From NCBI GenBank assembly GCA_003023565.1, contig PXSA01000002.1, forward strand, positions 111,834 through 175,833: a stretch of DNA of 64,000 bases. Direction: 5' to 3'. Below, in pieces: positions 25,917 to 35,105 of the stretch (position 1 is its first letter; each line of letters begins with the position of its first letter). This DNA is from Halobacteriales archaeon QS_9_68_17. GTDB taxonomy: Archaea > Halobacteriota > Halobacteria > Halobacteriales > Natronoarchaeaceae. The position numbers and the translations under genes were made by a program. The notes under the pieces are model-generated. The model was not told where the DNA came from. It did no database searches and was given only the letters and a program-made list of their open reading frames with translations.

Positions 25917-26141
25917 TCAGCTCTGAGTGACTTTCCAAGTCGTCGAACGCGCCCGCCCCCACTTCTCGATGTCGACCTCGTCGCTCTTCTCGGCGAGCCG
26001 CGGGAGGCGAACGCCGACCTGCTTCGCCGAGAGTTCGATGGCGTCGGCGATGTTTTTCGCCCGGAAGTACTGCTCGCCCCGGGAGACGCTCTCGCGGAGG
26101 TACGCGAGGATGCGTCGTTCCTCTTCGGTGTACTCAGTCAT
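25917..26141 (-). CDS. Small winged-helix-like haloarchaeal protein (DUF7123-like)
   Basis: 74 residues, helical then basic. The pattern EERRILAYLRESVSRGEQYFRAKNI followed by DAIELSAKQVGVRLPRLAEKS looks like a winged helix, with the second block as the recognition unit. This protein is widespread in haloarchaea and is thought to be a transcription regulator. A TATA-like GGTTATACG lies 30-38 nt upstream of the ATG. It is separate from the SRPBCC gene (42-nt gap), though the same strand leaves co-transcription possible. Confidence 0.8.
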   Translation of the reverse strand: MTEYTEEERRILAYLRESVSRGEQYFRAKNIADAIELSAKQVGVRLPRLAEKSDEVDIEKWGRARSTTWKVTQS

Positions 26142-26197
26142 CGTCTACGCGCCAGTGTAAGGCGCTGATACGTATAACCATTTCCGTGGTCGGTCGC

Positions 26198-26380
26198 TCA
26201 CCAGTACACGTGGATGTACGCGACAGCGAGCGCGGCGAACAGCATCGCGGCGGCGAACCCCCAGGCTGCGGCCTGTTCGGGCGCGCCGACGAACGTCCCG
26301 ACCGCGCCGACCGCGGCGAGCAGCGAGAACAGCATCGCGAACCCGATCCCTTCGTCAGTGGCGACGGAGTCTGTCGTCAT
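26198..26380 (-). CDS. Small two-helix membrane protein
   Basis: 60 residues. After a short polar N-terminus (MTTDSVATDEG) come two hydrophobic helices (about 13-32 and 38-57) joined by GAPEQAAAW. The C-terminus is HVYW. Proteins of this size and layout are common next to housekeeping genes in haloarchaea (a DUF75xx-type family, from memory). The function is unknown. It is divergent from the LEA14-like gene, sharing a 74-bp region. Confidence 0.65.
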   Translation of the reverse strand: MTTDSVATDEGIGFAMLFSLLAAVGAVGTFVGAPEQAAAWGFAAAMLFAALAVAYIHVYW

Positions 26381-26454
26381 GCCCGTTCCTTTCGGCGGCG
26401 GGAACTTAGTTCATGAGGAAAGCCTATGCCGATGCCCTGACTCTACCCGGCACG

Positions 26455-27516
26455 ATGGACGGGGAACGGGTCAGGGCCGCACTGCTGGGTAGCACGGTTC
26501 GCATCGCGGCGACGGCGCTCGGCGTCGTCGCTATCGCGCTCGTTGCGGCGGTCGCGCTGGGACTGGTCGGCGTGCCCGGCGTCGAGGGCGTCGACAACGA
26601 GTTCGGCGAGGTCAACGACACCACGACGGTGGTCGTCACGGACCTCGTTGTCGACAACCCCAACCCGTTCGGAACGGGATTTCTCGGGGCGTCCGCCGAG
26701 TACACGGTCCGGATGAACGGGGTGCCGATGGCGAACGGGTCGAAAGGGGACCTGGATCTGGATCCGGGCGAGAACGACGTGCGCCTGCGGACGTACATGG
26801 ACAACGAGCGCATCCCCGACTGGTGGGTGACGCACGTCCGCAACGGCGAGCGGACGGCGGTCGCCATCGACGCGCGGATCCGCTCCGACGCGGCCGGTCG
26901 GAGCGTCCCCGTCGAACGGACCGAGACGGTAAACACCAGCATGATCGAGCGGTTCGACTCGAACGAGACGCGCCCGGTCGACGCCGACAGCCGTGTCTTC
27001 GACGACCCGGTGCTGTACGTCAACGAGACGCGTGGCGAGTGGGGGAACGTCACCGCCGAGGAGACGCCGATGCGAGCGACGTTCGTCGCGTACAACCCGA
27101 AGGACGTGCCCTACGTCGTCACCGAAATGCGCTACGAGATCACGATGAACGGCGTCGTCGTGGGTGAGGGCACGAGCCAGCGGGAGTACGTCATCGAACC
27201 GCGGTCGTCGGAGGCGATCGAGACCCGGACGGCGATCCGGAACGAGCGCCTCGACGACTGGTGGGTCACCCACCTGCGCAACGACGAGGTGACCGACCTC
27301 CGCATCGAGTTCGCGGCGACGGTCGAGGCGGAGGACCCCACGTCGCTCACCGGAGAGACCGTATCGCTCCAGTTACCGATGAATCGCCTCACGCACGCGG
27401 AGACCATCGAGACGGACATGCTCGGCAGCGAGAACGAATCGACGAGCGGGAACGTATCGGGCGACGGGAACGCGTCCGCGAGCGCGGTCGACGCGCCGGC
27501 CGCTGGCGGTCCCTGA
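26455..27516 (+). CDS. LEA14-like membrane-anchored protein with two WHy domains
   Basis: 353 residues from the ATG at 26455. One N-terminal anchor helix (about 14-40) is followed by two related beta domains. Domain 1 has VVVTDLVVDNPNPFG and RIPDWWVTHVRNGE. Domain 2 has MRATFVAYNPKDVPY and RLDDWWVTHLRNDE. The repeated DWWVTHxRN motif shows internal duplication. The fold is the LEA_2/WHy type, linked to desiccation and stress tolerance. The acidic Ser/Asn-rich tail is outside the repeats. The upstream ATG at 26413 would add 14 residues without family support. Confidence 0.85.
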   Translation: MDGERVRAALLGSTVRIAATALGVVAIALVAAVALGLVGVPGVEGVDNEFGEVNDTTTVVVTDLVVDNPNPFGTGFLGASAEYTVRMNGVPMANGSKGDLDLDPGENDVRLRTYMDNERIPDWWVTHVRNGERTAVAIDARIRSDAAGRSVPVERTETVNTSMIERFDSNETRPVDADSRVFDDPVLYVNETRGEWGNVTAEETPMRATFVAYNPKDVPYVVTEMRYEITMNGVVVGEGTSQREYVIEPRSSEAIETRTAIRNERLDDWWVTHLRNDEVTDLRIEFAATVEAEDPTSLTGETVSLQLPMNRLTHAETIETDMLGSENESTSGNVSGDGNASASAVDAPAAGGP

Positions 27517-27646
27517 CGGCGGCGATAGAGTTTTACTGCTGCCGCCACCAGTAGCACCTGCATGACACGGAGTACCCACGCTCCTGGTCGCGTTCTTCTC
27601 CGGTGATGAGGTATCGGTATCGACGACGGACGACGGCGAGTCGATC

Positions 27647-28075
27647 GTGATCGAAGTCGACGACGACGAACACCGGTTACCCCGTAGCGACGCGGTCGCG
27701 CTGCGCGAGGCCATCAGCGACGCCGTCACGGAGACGCGGGAGTTCTTCCGCACGGCGGGCGCGTACCGCGAGGACGGCTCCTACGAGGTGAATCGCCGCG
27801 GAGCCGACTCGTCGGGTAACTCGAAGGTGTTCGAGAGCTTCGACGCCGTCAAACGCCTGTTCGACCGCTTGCCCGAAACGTTCTCCGCGGAGGACGTGGA
27901 GCACACGGGTATCACGGGGTCGCGCAGGCACATGATGGTCAGACACTTCGCCGAACACCCCGCGTTCGACTGCGAGATCGACCGGCGGAGCCCCCTGACG
28001 GCGACGAAAGTCGGCGACGGGACCGAACCGACCGACCGACCCGACGGGTCGCAGCCGAGCGCGACGGCCGACTGA
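27647..28075 (+). CDS. Conserved haloarchaeal protein of unknown function (DUF7528-like)
   Basis: About 142 residues, GTG start. Recognisable blocks are HRLPRSDAVALREAISDAVTE, FRTAGAYREDGSYEVNRRGAD and TGSRRHMMVRHFAEHPAFDCE. The open frame extends upstream to 27566 and encodes coherent residues (VSVSTTDDGESIVIEVDDD) but has no start codon. An ATG at 27562 lies in another frame that stops after 14 codons. Either translation begins at the internal GTG, or the N-terminus has a one-base frameshift. The family is helical, with no known activity. Confidence 0.72.
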   Translation: MIEVDDDEHRLPRSDAVALREAISDAVTETREFFRTAGAYREDGSYEVNRRGADSSGNSKVFESFDAVKRLFDRLPETFSAEDVEHTGITGSRRHMMVRHFAEHPAFDCEIDRRSPLTATKVGDGTEPTDRPDGSQPSATAD

Positions 28076-28144
28076 CCGGCTCGTCGCCGTTCTGCGGTTT
28101 CTGAGAACGTGTGTAGCGTCGAGTGTCGGCGGGCTAAACTTCCC

Positions 28145-29401
28145 TCAGGGCCAGTTGCCGGACTGCTCGTACGCGTCCAGCACGCGCCGGATGGCGACGG
28201 CGTAGGCGGCGGTCCGCATGTTCGGGAGGTCGTGGTCGTCGTAGGCGCTGGTCAGGTCGTCGAACGCCTCGACCATGATGGACTCCAGTTCCTCGTTGAC
28301 CTTCTCCTCGGTCCAGTAGAAGCGCTGGCGGTTCTGGACCCACTCGAAGTACGAGACGGTGACGCCGCCCGCGTTCGCGAGGATGTCCGGGACGACGAGG
28401 ACGTCCTTCTCGGTCAGTACGTCGTCGCCGTCAGGCGTGACCGGGCCGTTCGCGGCCTCGGAGACGACGTCGGCGCTGACGTCCTCGGCGAGGTCGGCGT
28501 CGATGGCGTTTTCGAGCGCCGCGGGCACGAGCAGGTCGACGTCGAGGGTGAGGAGTTCGTCGTTGGTGATCTCCTCGTCGGCCGCCGAGAACCCGACGAC
28601 GCTGCCGGTCTCGTTCTTGTGGTCCTTGGCGGCGACGGGGTCGAGCCCGTCCTCGCTGTGGATGCCGCCGCTGGAGTCGGAGACGGCGACGACCGTCGCG
28701 CCGAGTTCGTCGGCGAGCTTGGCCGTGACCCAGCCGGCGTTCCCGTAGCCCTGCACGGCGACGGTGGCGTCGGCGATGTCGCGGCCGAGGTAGTCGAACG
28801 CCTCGCGGGCGGCGATGACCGTCGAGCGGCCCGTCGCCTCGACGCGGCCGGCGCTACCGCCGCTGGAGATGTCCTTGCCGGTGATCACGCCGGGAGCGGT
28901 CGTGTTCTCTAGCGTCTCGTAGGTGTCTTTGATCCAGTTCATCTCCCGCTGGCCGGTGTTGACGTCCGGCGCGGGGATGTCCCGGTCCTCGCCGATGAGC
29001 GGGCGCAGCTCCTTCGCGAACGAGCGGGTGAGCCGTTCGAGCTCGCCCTCGCTGTACTCGTCGGGGTCGATCTCGATCCCGCCCTTGCCGCCGCCGTACG
29101 GGATGCCGACGGTGGCGCACTTGTACACCATCCACCCGGACAGGGCCTTCACCTCGTCGCGGTTGACGCCGGGGTGGTAGCGGATACCGCCCTTGTACGG
29201 GCCGCGGTCGCCGTTGAACTGGGAGCGGTAGGCGCGGAACACCTCGGTCGAGCCGTCGTCCATCTCGACCGAGAGGTTGGTTTCGAGGACGCGTTCCGGG
29301 TTCTTCAGCCGGGTGAGAACGCCGTCGTCGATGTCGAGGTACGCCGCGGCGTCGTCTACCTGCTCTTGCAGACTCTCGAACGGGTTGACCCCTTCGGACA
29401 T
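28145..29401 (-). CDS. gdh: Glutamate dehydrogenase
   Basis: 418 residues, full-length hexameric-type GDH. The substrate-binding lysines lie in [11 protein letters not shown] and [13 protein letters not shown], and the catalytic Asp is in IPAPDVNTG. The Rossmann glycine motif is VQGYGNAG. It interconverts glutamate with 2-oxoglutarate and ammonium. The ATG at 29401 has TATA-like GGTTAAAC (minus strand GTTTAACC, 29426-29433) about 28 nt upstream. A C-terminal fragment of a second GDH lies divergently at 29816-30072, so the ancestor probably had two copies here. Confidence 0.96.
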   Translation of the reverse strand: MSEGVNPFESLQEQVDDAAAYLDIDDGVLTRLKNPERVLETNLSVEMDDGSTEVFRAYRSQFNGDRGPYKGGIRYHPGVNRDEVKALSGWMVYKCATVGIPYGGGKGGIEIDPDEYSEGELERLTRSFAKELRPLIGEDRDIPAPDVNTGQREMNWIKDTYETLENTTAPGVITGKDISSGGSAGRVEATGRSTVIAAREAFDYLGRDIADATVAVQGYGNAGWVTAKLADELGATVVAVSDSSGGIHSEDGLDPVAAKDHKNETGSVVGFSAADEEITNDELLTLDVDLLVPAALENAIDADLAEDVSADVVSEAANGPVTPDGDDVLTEKDVLVVPDILANAGGVTVSYFEWVQNRQRFYWTEEKVNEELESIMVEAFDDLTSAYDDHDLPNMRTAAYAVAIRRVLDAYEQSGNWP

Positions 29402-29815
29402 GTACTAGAGGACGCCAGCATCCTTGGTTAAACGTACTGGTTCGCAAATACTGCGGGTAACGACGCGATGTATGAACCGACACGATTCCCGTCCACGGAG
29501 ATATCCACCGGAGTCGAAGATCGTTCGATCGGTTTTTCCACGTACAGAAGACATTGGAAGCGTCGACCCGCAAAGATCGCCGCTATCCATCACACCGGCC
29601 GTATCGGCGATAGCGTAGTAGCACGTGTTTATGACAGAGCAAATACCGTACAGTCGTACGGTTCGGCCACGAACGACGCGAGACACTGGAGACGACGACG
29701 TCGATCCGACGGGTCTCGAACGCGCGACGTTTTCGACGGCCGCTTCGGACAGTTCGCGGGCGGCGCGACGGAATCGGGTCGACGAACGACGGCGAGACGG
29801 GTCGACCGAGCGACG

Positions 29816-30072
29816 ATGTCCTCCGGGACTGCCGACGCGACGGGCGAGACCGTGGACGCCGAGGAGGTCCCGTACTTCGAGTGGTTGCAGGACATCAACC
29901 GCCGGTCCTGGTCGCTCGAACGGGTCACCGAGGAACCCGAAAACGAGATGTTCGGAGCGGCGACGTGCGCGAGCAGGTCGAGCGTCGGGATATCCCGTGG
30001 CGCGACGCGGCCTACGTCGTCGCGCTCTCCCGCGTCGCCGAGTCACACGAGAAGCGCGGCCTCCGGCTCTGA
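29816..30072 (+). pseudogene. C-terminal fragment of a second glutamate dehydrogenase
   Basis: About 70 codons match the GDH C-terminus: VPYFEWLQDINRRSWSLERV, then after a shift near 29953 REQVERRDIPWRDAAYVVAL and SRVAESHEKRG. The intact neighbour has the equivalent [15 protein letters not shown]. This copy uses the LQDINRRSWSLERV variant of a different GDH paralog, so it is not a recent local duplication. Everything upstream of the Rossmann domain is gone. The 29404-29815 stretch before it holds no gene I can recognise. Confidence 0.8.
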
Positions 30073-30073
30073 C

Positions 30074-30928
30074 TTAGTCGTCTATCGCTCCGGCCGCCCT
30101 GGCCCGCTCGACCACGCGTTCGGCCTGCGCGACGAGCGGGGCGTCCACCATCTTACCCTCCACGCGGAACACGCCGGCGTCCGCCGCTTCCTTCGCGGCG
30201 AGCACTTTCCGCGCCCACTCGACGCTGTCCCCGTCGGGCGTGAACGCCTCGTTGATCGGGTCGACCTGCGCGGGATGGATCGCCATCTTCCCGTCGTAAC
30301 CGAGTTCGGCGGCGAACGCGGTCTCCTCACGCAGCCCCGCCGTGTCCTCGAAATCGGTGTAGACGGTGTCGACGGCGTCGACGTCCGCGGCGCTTGCGGC
30401 CAGCACCGCGTGTTCCCGCGCGTAAAGCACCTCGGTCCCGTCCTCGGTCCGCGTCGCGCCGAGGTCGGCCGCGAGGTCCTCGGCCCCGAACACGAGCGCG
30501 TCGGTCGGGTCGGCCGCGGCTATCTCCTCGGCGTGCAACACGCCGGCGGCCGTCTCGACCAGCGCGAGCACCGGGAGGGACCGGTCGTGGTCGTCGACGA
30601 GTCCGTCGAGCGTCCGCACGTCGTCCGCGTCCGCCGTCTTGGGTAGCATGACGGCGTCGACGGCGTCGCTCGCGTCGCCGTCGAGGACGGCGTCCAAGTC
30701 CGCGTCCGCGGCGACCCCCACGGGGTTGACTCGAACGCAGACCTCGCAGTCGGGGTCGAACGACGGATCCGCGAGGAGGGACCGAACGGCCTCCCTGCCG
30801 TCCGATTTCCGCTCGGGAGCGACCGCGTCTTCCAGGTCGAACACGACGACGTCGGCACCGCTTGACGGTGCCTTGCGAAGCAGCGCCGGTTGGTCGCCGG
30901 GACTGAACAGAACGCTTCTCCGTGCCAT
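30074..30928 (-). CDS. HpcH/HpaI aldolase / citrate lyase beta-like (CitE-type) CoA-ester lyase
   Basis: 284 residues, TIM-barrel lyase. Conserved blocks are RSVLFSPGDQP, VVVFDLEDAVAPERK (metal-binding), CVRVNPVG, and VLALVETAAGVL. Also present are FGAEDLAADLG and YDGKMAIHPAQV near the C-terminus. Members cleave or form malyl-, methylmalyl- or citramalyl-CoA; haloarchaea use such lyases around the methylaspartate cycle and acetate assimilation. The exact substrate is not evident. The gene stops one base after the GDH fragment on the other strand. Confidence 0.88.
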   Translation of the reverse strand: MARRSVLFSPGDQPALLRKAPSSGADVVVFDLEDAVAPERKSDGREAVRSLLADPSFDPDCEVCVRVNPVGVAADADLDAVLDGDASDAVDAVMLPKTADADDVRTLDGLVDDHDRSLPVLALVETAAGVLHAEEIAAADPTDALVFGAEDLAADLGATRTEDGTEVLYAREHAVLAASAADVDAVDTVYTDFEDTAGLREETAFAAELGYDGKMAIHPAQVDPINEAFTPDGDSVEWARKVLAAKEAADAGVFRVEGKMVDAPLVAQAERVVERARAAGAIDD

Positions 30929-31040
30929 ATCGCTCGTGCGTCCGGAAGCGGTTTCAAACTATCCGACGGCCGTCGTCTTCCCCGTTGGGGAACGGGTCGG
31001 GAAACATACACCTCTTCGGGGCAAGAAATTACGGTCGCGT

Positions 31041-31090
31041 CTCTATTAATTAACTTAACCATTAATTTCCTAATTGGTTACATTTAGGTA
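31041..31090 (+). promoter_or_regulatory. AT-rich island upstream of the first surface-protein gene
   Basis: A stretch of about 50 bp (CTCTATTAATTAACTTAACC onward) is strikingly AT-rich for this genome. It sits 105-155 bp before the ATG at 31197, so the transcript probably has a 5' leader. The second paralog has a similar island. Confidence 0.5.
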
Positions 31091-31196
31091 CCCGTGAGTA
31101 GTCGTAGTTATCAACTCCAGAGGGGAGACACGACGCGAACGACGCGAGCGCCGTCGACAGGGCGGCGTGGAGCGCTTCACCCTACCGGAAACGACC

Positions 31197-33032
31197 ATGA
31201 GGACAACAGACCAGGCCGACGACGACCGGGCGGGACGTGTGGAGCAGGAAACGACGCGTGAGGGCGGGGGATCGACCGCGTTCGGCGGTGAGTCCCGCGC
31301 TCAGTCGTCGGTCATCGCGGTGGTGCTTCTGGTCGGGGTGACGGTCGCCGGGGCGACCGCGGTCCTCGTGGTCGGGTCGGACGCGTTGTCGGACACGCAA
31401 CGCGACGCGAACGTGGACAGCGCGGAGAACGCGCTCTCCCAGATCGACGCGAAGGCGAGTCGCGTCGCGTCGGGGACGAACAACACCGAGGTGCTCACGG
31501 TCGCCGACTCCGGCGACGGGGAAACCCGCGTCGAACCGAACGCCGGGAACATCAACGTCACGATGGAGAACGAGACGACCGGCGACGTACAGCAGGTCTT
31601 GCTCGACGAGTCACTCGGTCGGGTCGTCTACGAGGTTGACGGCGAGGAGATCGCGTTCCAGGGCGGCGGGGTCTGGCGCAACACGGGCGACGGGAGTCGG
31701 ATGGTTTCCCGTCCCGACGTCCACTACCGCGGGGCCGGCCAGGAATCCCCGACCGCGACCGTTCCGCTGACGGTGATAAAGGGGGAAAGCTCCTCCGGGG
31801 ACTCGCTTACGATCTCCGACGACGGCACCGAACTCCGGTTCCCGGTCCGGAACACCAACCGGACGAACCCGATTACCGAGGGTCGGATCAACATGACGGT
31901 CCGGAGCGAGTACTACCTCGCTTGGGGCGATTACTTGGAGCAGTTGACGGGCGGCGTCGCCACATACGACCACGACGATAACGAGGTCAGCATCGTTCTC
32001 GTCTCCCCGCGCGACCGCGAGAACATCCAGCAGGGGCTGTTCCAGACCGGGACGGAAACCGACCTCGTGGTCAGCGGATCCGGGGACGCGTCGACCGTCG
32101 ATAGCTACAACTCCTCGGTCGGGCCGTACCACGTCCAGAACTCCTCGAACGGGTCGATTCGGACCGCGGGAGACATCCTGATATCGAGCAACGGGGAGGT
32201 GTACGGCGACCTCATCGGCGGCGGCGAGGTCACGGTCAAGGCGTCCTCCGCGACGGTGACCGGAAACGTCTCGTACGACAGGCGGGGGAGCCCGTTCAAA
32301 GAGAGCGTGGTACAGGGATGGGTGGCGGACAACGCGTCGGTCAACAGCACGCCACCCATCCGTGCGTACGTGAAAAGTCGGGTCGATGCCTTCAGCAACT
32401 CGTCGGCCAACGACAACGACGAGGTCTCGGCGATCAGTAGCGACAACCTGGATTTCGCGTCCAACGGTAACTCCATCACGCTCCCCAGCGAGTCCGGGAC
32501 CACGCGACAGTACTACATCGACGGGGACCTGGCGATGACCGACGACCAGAACCTCACGTTCGACACCTCGAACGGGGACGTCTTCGTCGCGGTCGAGAAC
32601 TCGATCACGATGGACACGGAGGCGAACATCAGCGTCGAGGGGGAGAACTCGGTGCGGTTCTTCATCCTCGACGACTTCACGATGGACGGACAGTCGAGCG
32701 TCCACGTTCCGGAAGACGACGCGACGCGACTTTGGGTGTACGGAACGCCCGAGACCGACGTCACTTTCGACGGGAACGGGAAGGGTAACAGCCCCGTGTT
32801 CGTCGGTGCCGTGTACGCTCCGTCGACCGGAGACGGGACCGGTGGCATCTCGATCGACAACTACGCGGAGATATACGGCGGGATCGTCGGCGGGGAAACC
32901 GACATCAGTCAGGGGTCCGTCCACTTCGACCACGCCCTGCAGAACGTGGACCCGCTCCCGACCGACGAGACGATCCCCCGCGTCACTCATCTCCACCTGA
33001 GCATCAACCGCGTCGAGATAGCCGCCGACTGA
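31197..33032 (+). CDS. Prepilin-like surface protein with bactofilin/DUF7305-type C-terminus, copy 1
   Basis: 611 residues from the ATG at 31197. A polar N-terminus of about 35 residues leads to RAQSSVIAVVLLVGVTVAG, a class III-type signal and assembly helix. Next come a DUF7289-like stretch (AENALSQIDAKASRV; DESLGRVVYEV; FQGGGVWR) and EYYLAWGDYL. The C-terminal third is a beta-helix-like region with repeated short turns (SIRTAGDILISSNGEVYGDL; NITVEGENSVRFF; VFVGAVYAPST; YGGIVGG). It ends VTHLHLSINRVEIAAD. A surface or pilus-associated role is inferred. The tandem copy at 33247 is closely related. Confidence 0.78.
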   Translation: MRTTDQADDDRAGRVEQETTREGGGSTAFGGESRAQSSVIAVVLLVGVTVAGATAVLVVGSDALSDTQRDANVDSAENALSQIDAKASRVASGTNNTEVLTVADSGDGETRVEPNAGNINVTMENETTGDVQQVLLDESLGRVVYEVDGEEIAFQGGGVWRNTGDGSRMVSRPDVHYRGAGQESPTATVPLTVIKGESSSGDSLTISDDGTELRFPVRNTNRTNPITEGRINMTVRSEYYLAWGDYLEQLTGGVATYDHDDNEVSIVLVSPRDRENIQQGLFQTGTETDLVVSGSGDASTVDSYNSSVGPYHVQNSSNGSIRTAGDILISSNGEVYGDLIGGGEVTVKASSATVTGNVSYDRRGSPFKESVVQGWVADNASVNSTPPIRAYVKSRVDAFSNSSANDNDEVSAISSDNLDFASNGNSITLPSESGTTRQYYIDGDLAMTDDQNLTFDTSNGDVFVAVENSITMDTEANISVEGENSVRFFILDDFTMDGQSSVHVPEDDATRLWVYGTPETDVTFDGNGKGNSPVFVGAVYAPSTGDGTGGISIDNYAEIYGGIVGGETDISQGSVHFDHALQNVDPLPTDETIPRVTHLHLSINRVEIAAD

Positions 33033-33084
33033 GCGGATCGTCACCTCCCGCCGACCGATCGTTCATCGGTCTCGCCGGTAAAAC

Positions 33085-33160
33085 AAATACCCATTTTATA
33101 TAAATAATAATACCCGTATGTCATGCACACAATGTGTCAAGTCAACTAGTTTTATATCGA
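33085..33160 (+). promoter_or_regulatory. AT-rich promoter region of the second surface-protein gene
   Basis: The region contains CATTTTATATAAATAATAAT and, further on, GTTTTATATCG (33149-33158). The latter would place transcription start near 33180. A 20-codon upstream frame (ATG 33192 to TAG 33252-33254) overlaps the main ATG at 33247. Translation of this leader could couple to or throttle the surface gene. Confidence 0.5.
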
Positions 33161-33246
33161 TGTAGTACCTCTCACCAATCGGTTTCCGATCATGAACGCC
33201 GAACCGACTATGGGCGGTCAACGACCGCGGTCCCGCTGGGGCAGTG

Positions 33247-35064
33247 ATGGATAGCCGTCGTACCGCCGACGAGCGCGGCCGGACCGGGCCGCGCTCCGTC
33301 CGCCCTGAGTACGGACGGGACCCCGGAGACAGCGGGTCGACGGGGACGCTGCGCGGGCAATCGTCGGTCCTCGCCGTTGCTTTCCTGGTCGGGTTGACGG
33401 TCACCGGAGCGACGGCGGTGTATCTCGTCGGTTCCTCGGCGCTGTCCGAGAGCCAGGAGCGAGCGGACCTCGACTCCGCGGAGAACGCTCTCGCTCAGGT
33501 CGACAGCAGCGCCGCCAGAGTCGCCGCCGGGACGAACAACACGGAGCGGATCCGCCTCAGCGACGCGACCGGCGGCGAGACGCGGGTCGAACCGGACGCC
33601 GGACGTATCAACGTCACGCTGGAGAACGACTCCACGGGAGCGGTCCGCGAGGTGATACTGGACGGGTCACTCGGCCGGATCGTTCACGACGTCAACGGCG
33701 AGGAAGTGGCGTTTCAGGGCGGCGGCGTATGGCGTCGCTCGGGGTCGGGGAGTCAGGTGGTGTCCAAGCCGGACATCCACTACAGCAACGACGGCCTCGA
33801 CCAGCCGACCGTGACGCTCCCGCTGACGCTCATCGAGGGGCCGAACACGACCGGGTCCGACCTCGAGATCACGGACGATGGAACGGAGATCCGATACCCG
33901 GTGCGCAGCGACGACGCGCTGTCGAACCCCGTGACGACGGACACCCGAATCAACATCACCATTCGGAGCGAGTACTACCGCGCGTGGGGGGACTACCTCC
34001 GGGGACTGGCGGAGGCGACCCCCGCCTACGACCACGACGAAAACGAGGTCACGGTCGCGCTCGTCAGGCCGTCCGAGAACGAACCGGTGTCGAACGCTTT
34101 GCTCCAGACGGGTCCTGGCGCTGCCCTCGAGTTCGACAGCAACGCGCACGCCGACAGCTACAACTCCTCGCAGGCACCCTACGCGTCCGCGAACGCGGAG
34201 AACGGCACTATCGTCACCGCCGGCGACCTCAAGATACAGAGCAACGGCGCGGTTCTCGGCGACATCGTCGCCGGCAACACCGTCGAGATCGACTCCGCGA
34301 ACACGCGCGTCACGGGCAACGTCTCGTACGGGGGCGCGGACGACACGGAGATACACCAGAACGCCGACATAGAGGGCTGGGTCAACGACAACGCTTCGGT
34401 CGAGGGGACGCCGTCGATCAAGGGGTACGTCGGCCACACCTTCGAGCGCCTCGAGAACGACACGGTCAACGATAACGACGCCGAGACGAACATCACCGGC
34501 GAATCGATCGACTTCGGCGGATCGGACACGGTCGTTCTGCACGGCGACTCCGACCGCCGAGAGTACTACATCGACGACGACCTCTCGCTGAGCGGTCACG
34601 AGACGCTGATCCTCGACACGACTGACGGGGAGATCAGCCTCGCGGTCGACGAGAGCATCGCGATGGACGGCCACGCCAACATCACCGTTCGAGGGGACAA
34701 CGCGGCGCGGGTCTTCGTCGATGACGACTTCGACATGGGCACCCAGTCGGAGACGTACGTTCCCGGGGACCGGTCCCCGCTGCTCTGGGTGTACGGGTCG
34801 TCCAACACCGACGTGGACTTCGACGGCAACGTCAGGTTCACCGGCGTCGTGTACGCGCCGAGCGGCGAGGGTATCAGCGTCGACAGCAACGCGGAGGTGT
34901 TCGGCGGCGTGGTCGGTCGCGGCGACGCGGACATCCAGAGCAACGCGCGACTGCACTACGACGAGGCGCTCTCCGGCGTGGCACCGGTCCCGGAAGACGA
35001 GGAGATCCCCCGTATCACGCATCTCCACCTGAGCGTCAACCGCGTCGAGATAACCGCCGACTGA
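33247..35064 (+). CDS. Prepilin-like surface protein with bactofilin/DUF7305-type C-terminus, copy 2
   Basis: 605 residues. It has the same architecture as copy 1: LRGQSSVLAVAFLVGLTVTG as signal/assembly helix, AENALAQVDSSAARVAAGTN, GSLGRIVHDVNGEEVAFQGG, and EYYRAWGDYLRGL. The C-terminal beta-rich region again has GDLKIQSNGAVLGDIVAGN, MDGHANITVRGDNAARVF and VVYAPSGEG, and ends ITHLHLSVNRVEITAD. The two copies align over their whole length with only small gaps, so this is an old tandem duplication with divergence. It may be an adhesin, a minor pilin or a surface polymer scaffold. Confidence 0.78.
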   Translation: MDSRRTADERGRTGPRSVRPEYGRDPGDSGSTGTLRGQSSVLAVAFLVGLTVTGATAVYLVGSSALSESQERADLDSAENALAQVDSSAARVAAGTNNTERIRLSDATGGETRVEPDAGRINVTLENDSTGAVREVILDGSLGRIVHDVNGEEVAFQGGGVWRRSGSGSQVVSKPDIHYSNDGLDQPTVTLPLTLIEGPNTTGSDLEITDDGTEIRYPVRSDDALSNPVTTDTRINITIRSEYYRAWGDYLRGLAEATPAYDHDENEVTVALVRPSENEPVSNALLQTGPGAALEFDSNAHADSYNSSQAPYASANAENGTIVTAGDLKIQSNGAVLGDIVAGNTVEIDSANTRVTGNVSYGGADDTEIHQNADIEGWVNDNASVEGTPSIKGYVGHTFERLENDTVNDNDAETNITGESIDFGGSDTVVLHGDSDRREYYIDDDLSLSGHETLILDTTDGEISLAVDESIAMDGHANITVRGDNAARVFVDDDFDMGTQSETYVPGDRSPLLWVYGSSNTDVDFDGNVRFTGVVYAPSGEGISVDSNAEVFGGVVGRGDADIQSNARLHYDEALSGVAPVPEDEEIPRITHLHLSVNRVEITAD

Positions 35065-35105
35065 GAGCCGACGCGCTTTTTTTCCCGGTCCGTGTCGGAC
35101 CACAC

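Noticed and set aside
29404-29815. Short plus-strand frames between gdh and the gdh relic
   Set aside because: They are Arg/Ser-rich, overlap in several frames and match nothing; they are treated as non-coding debris.
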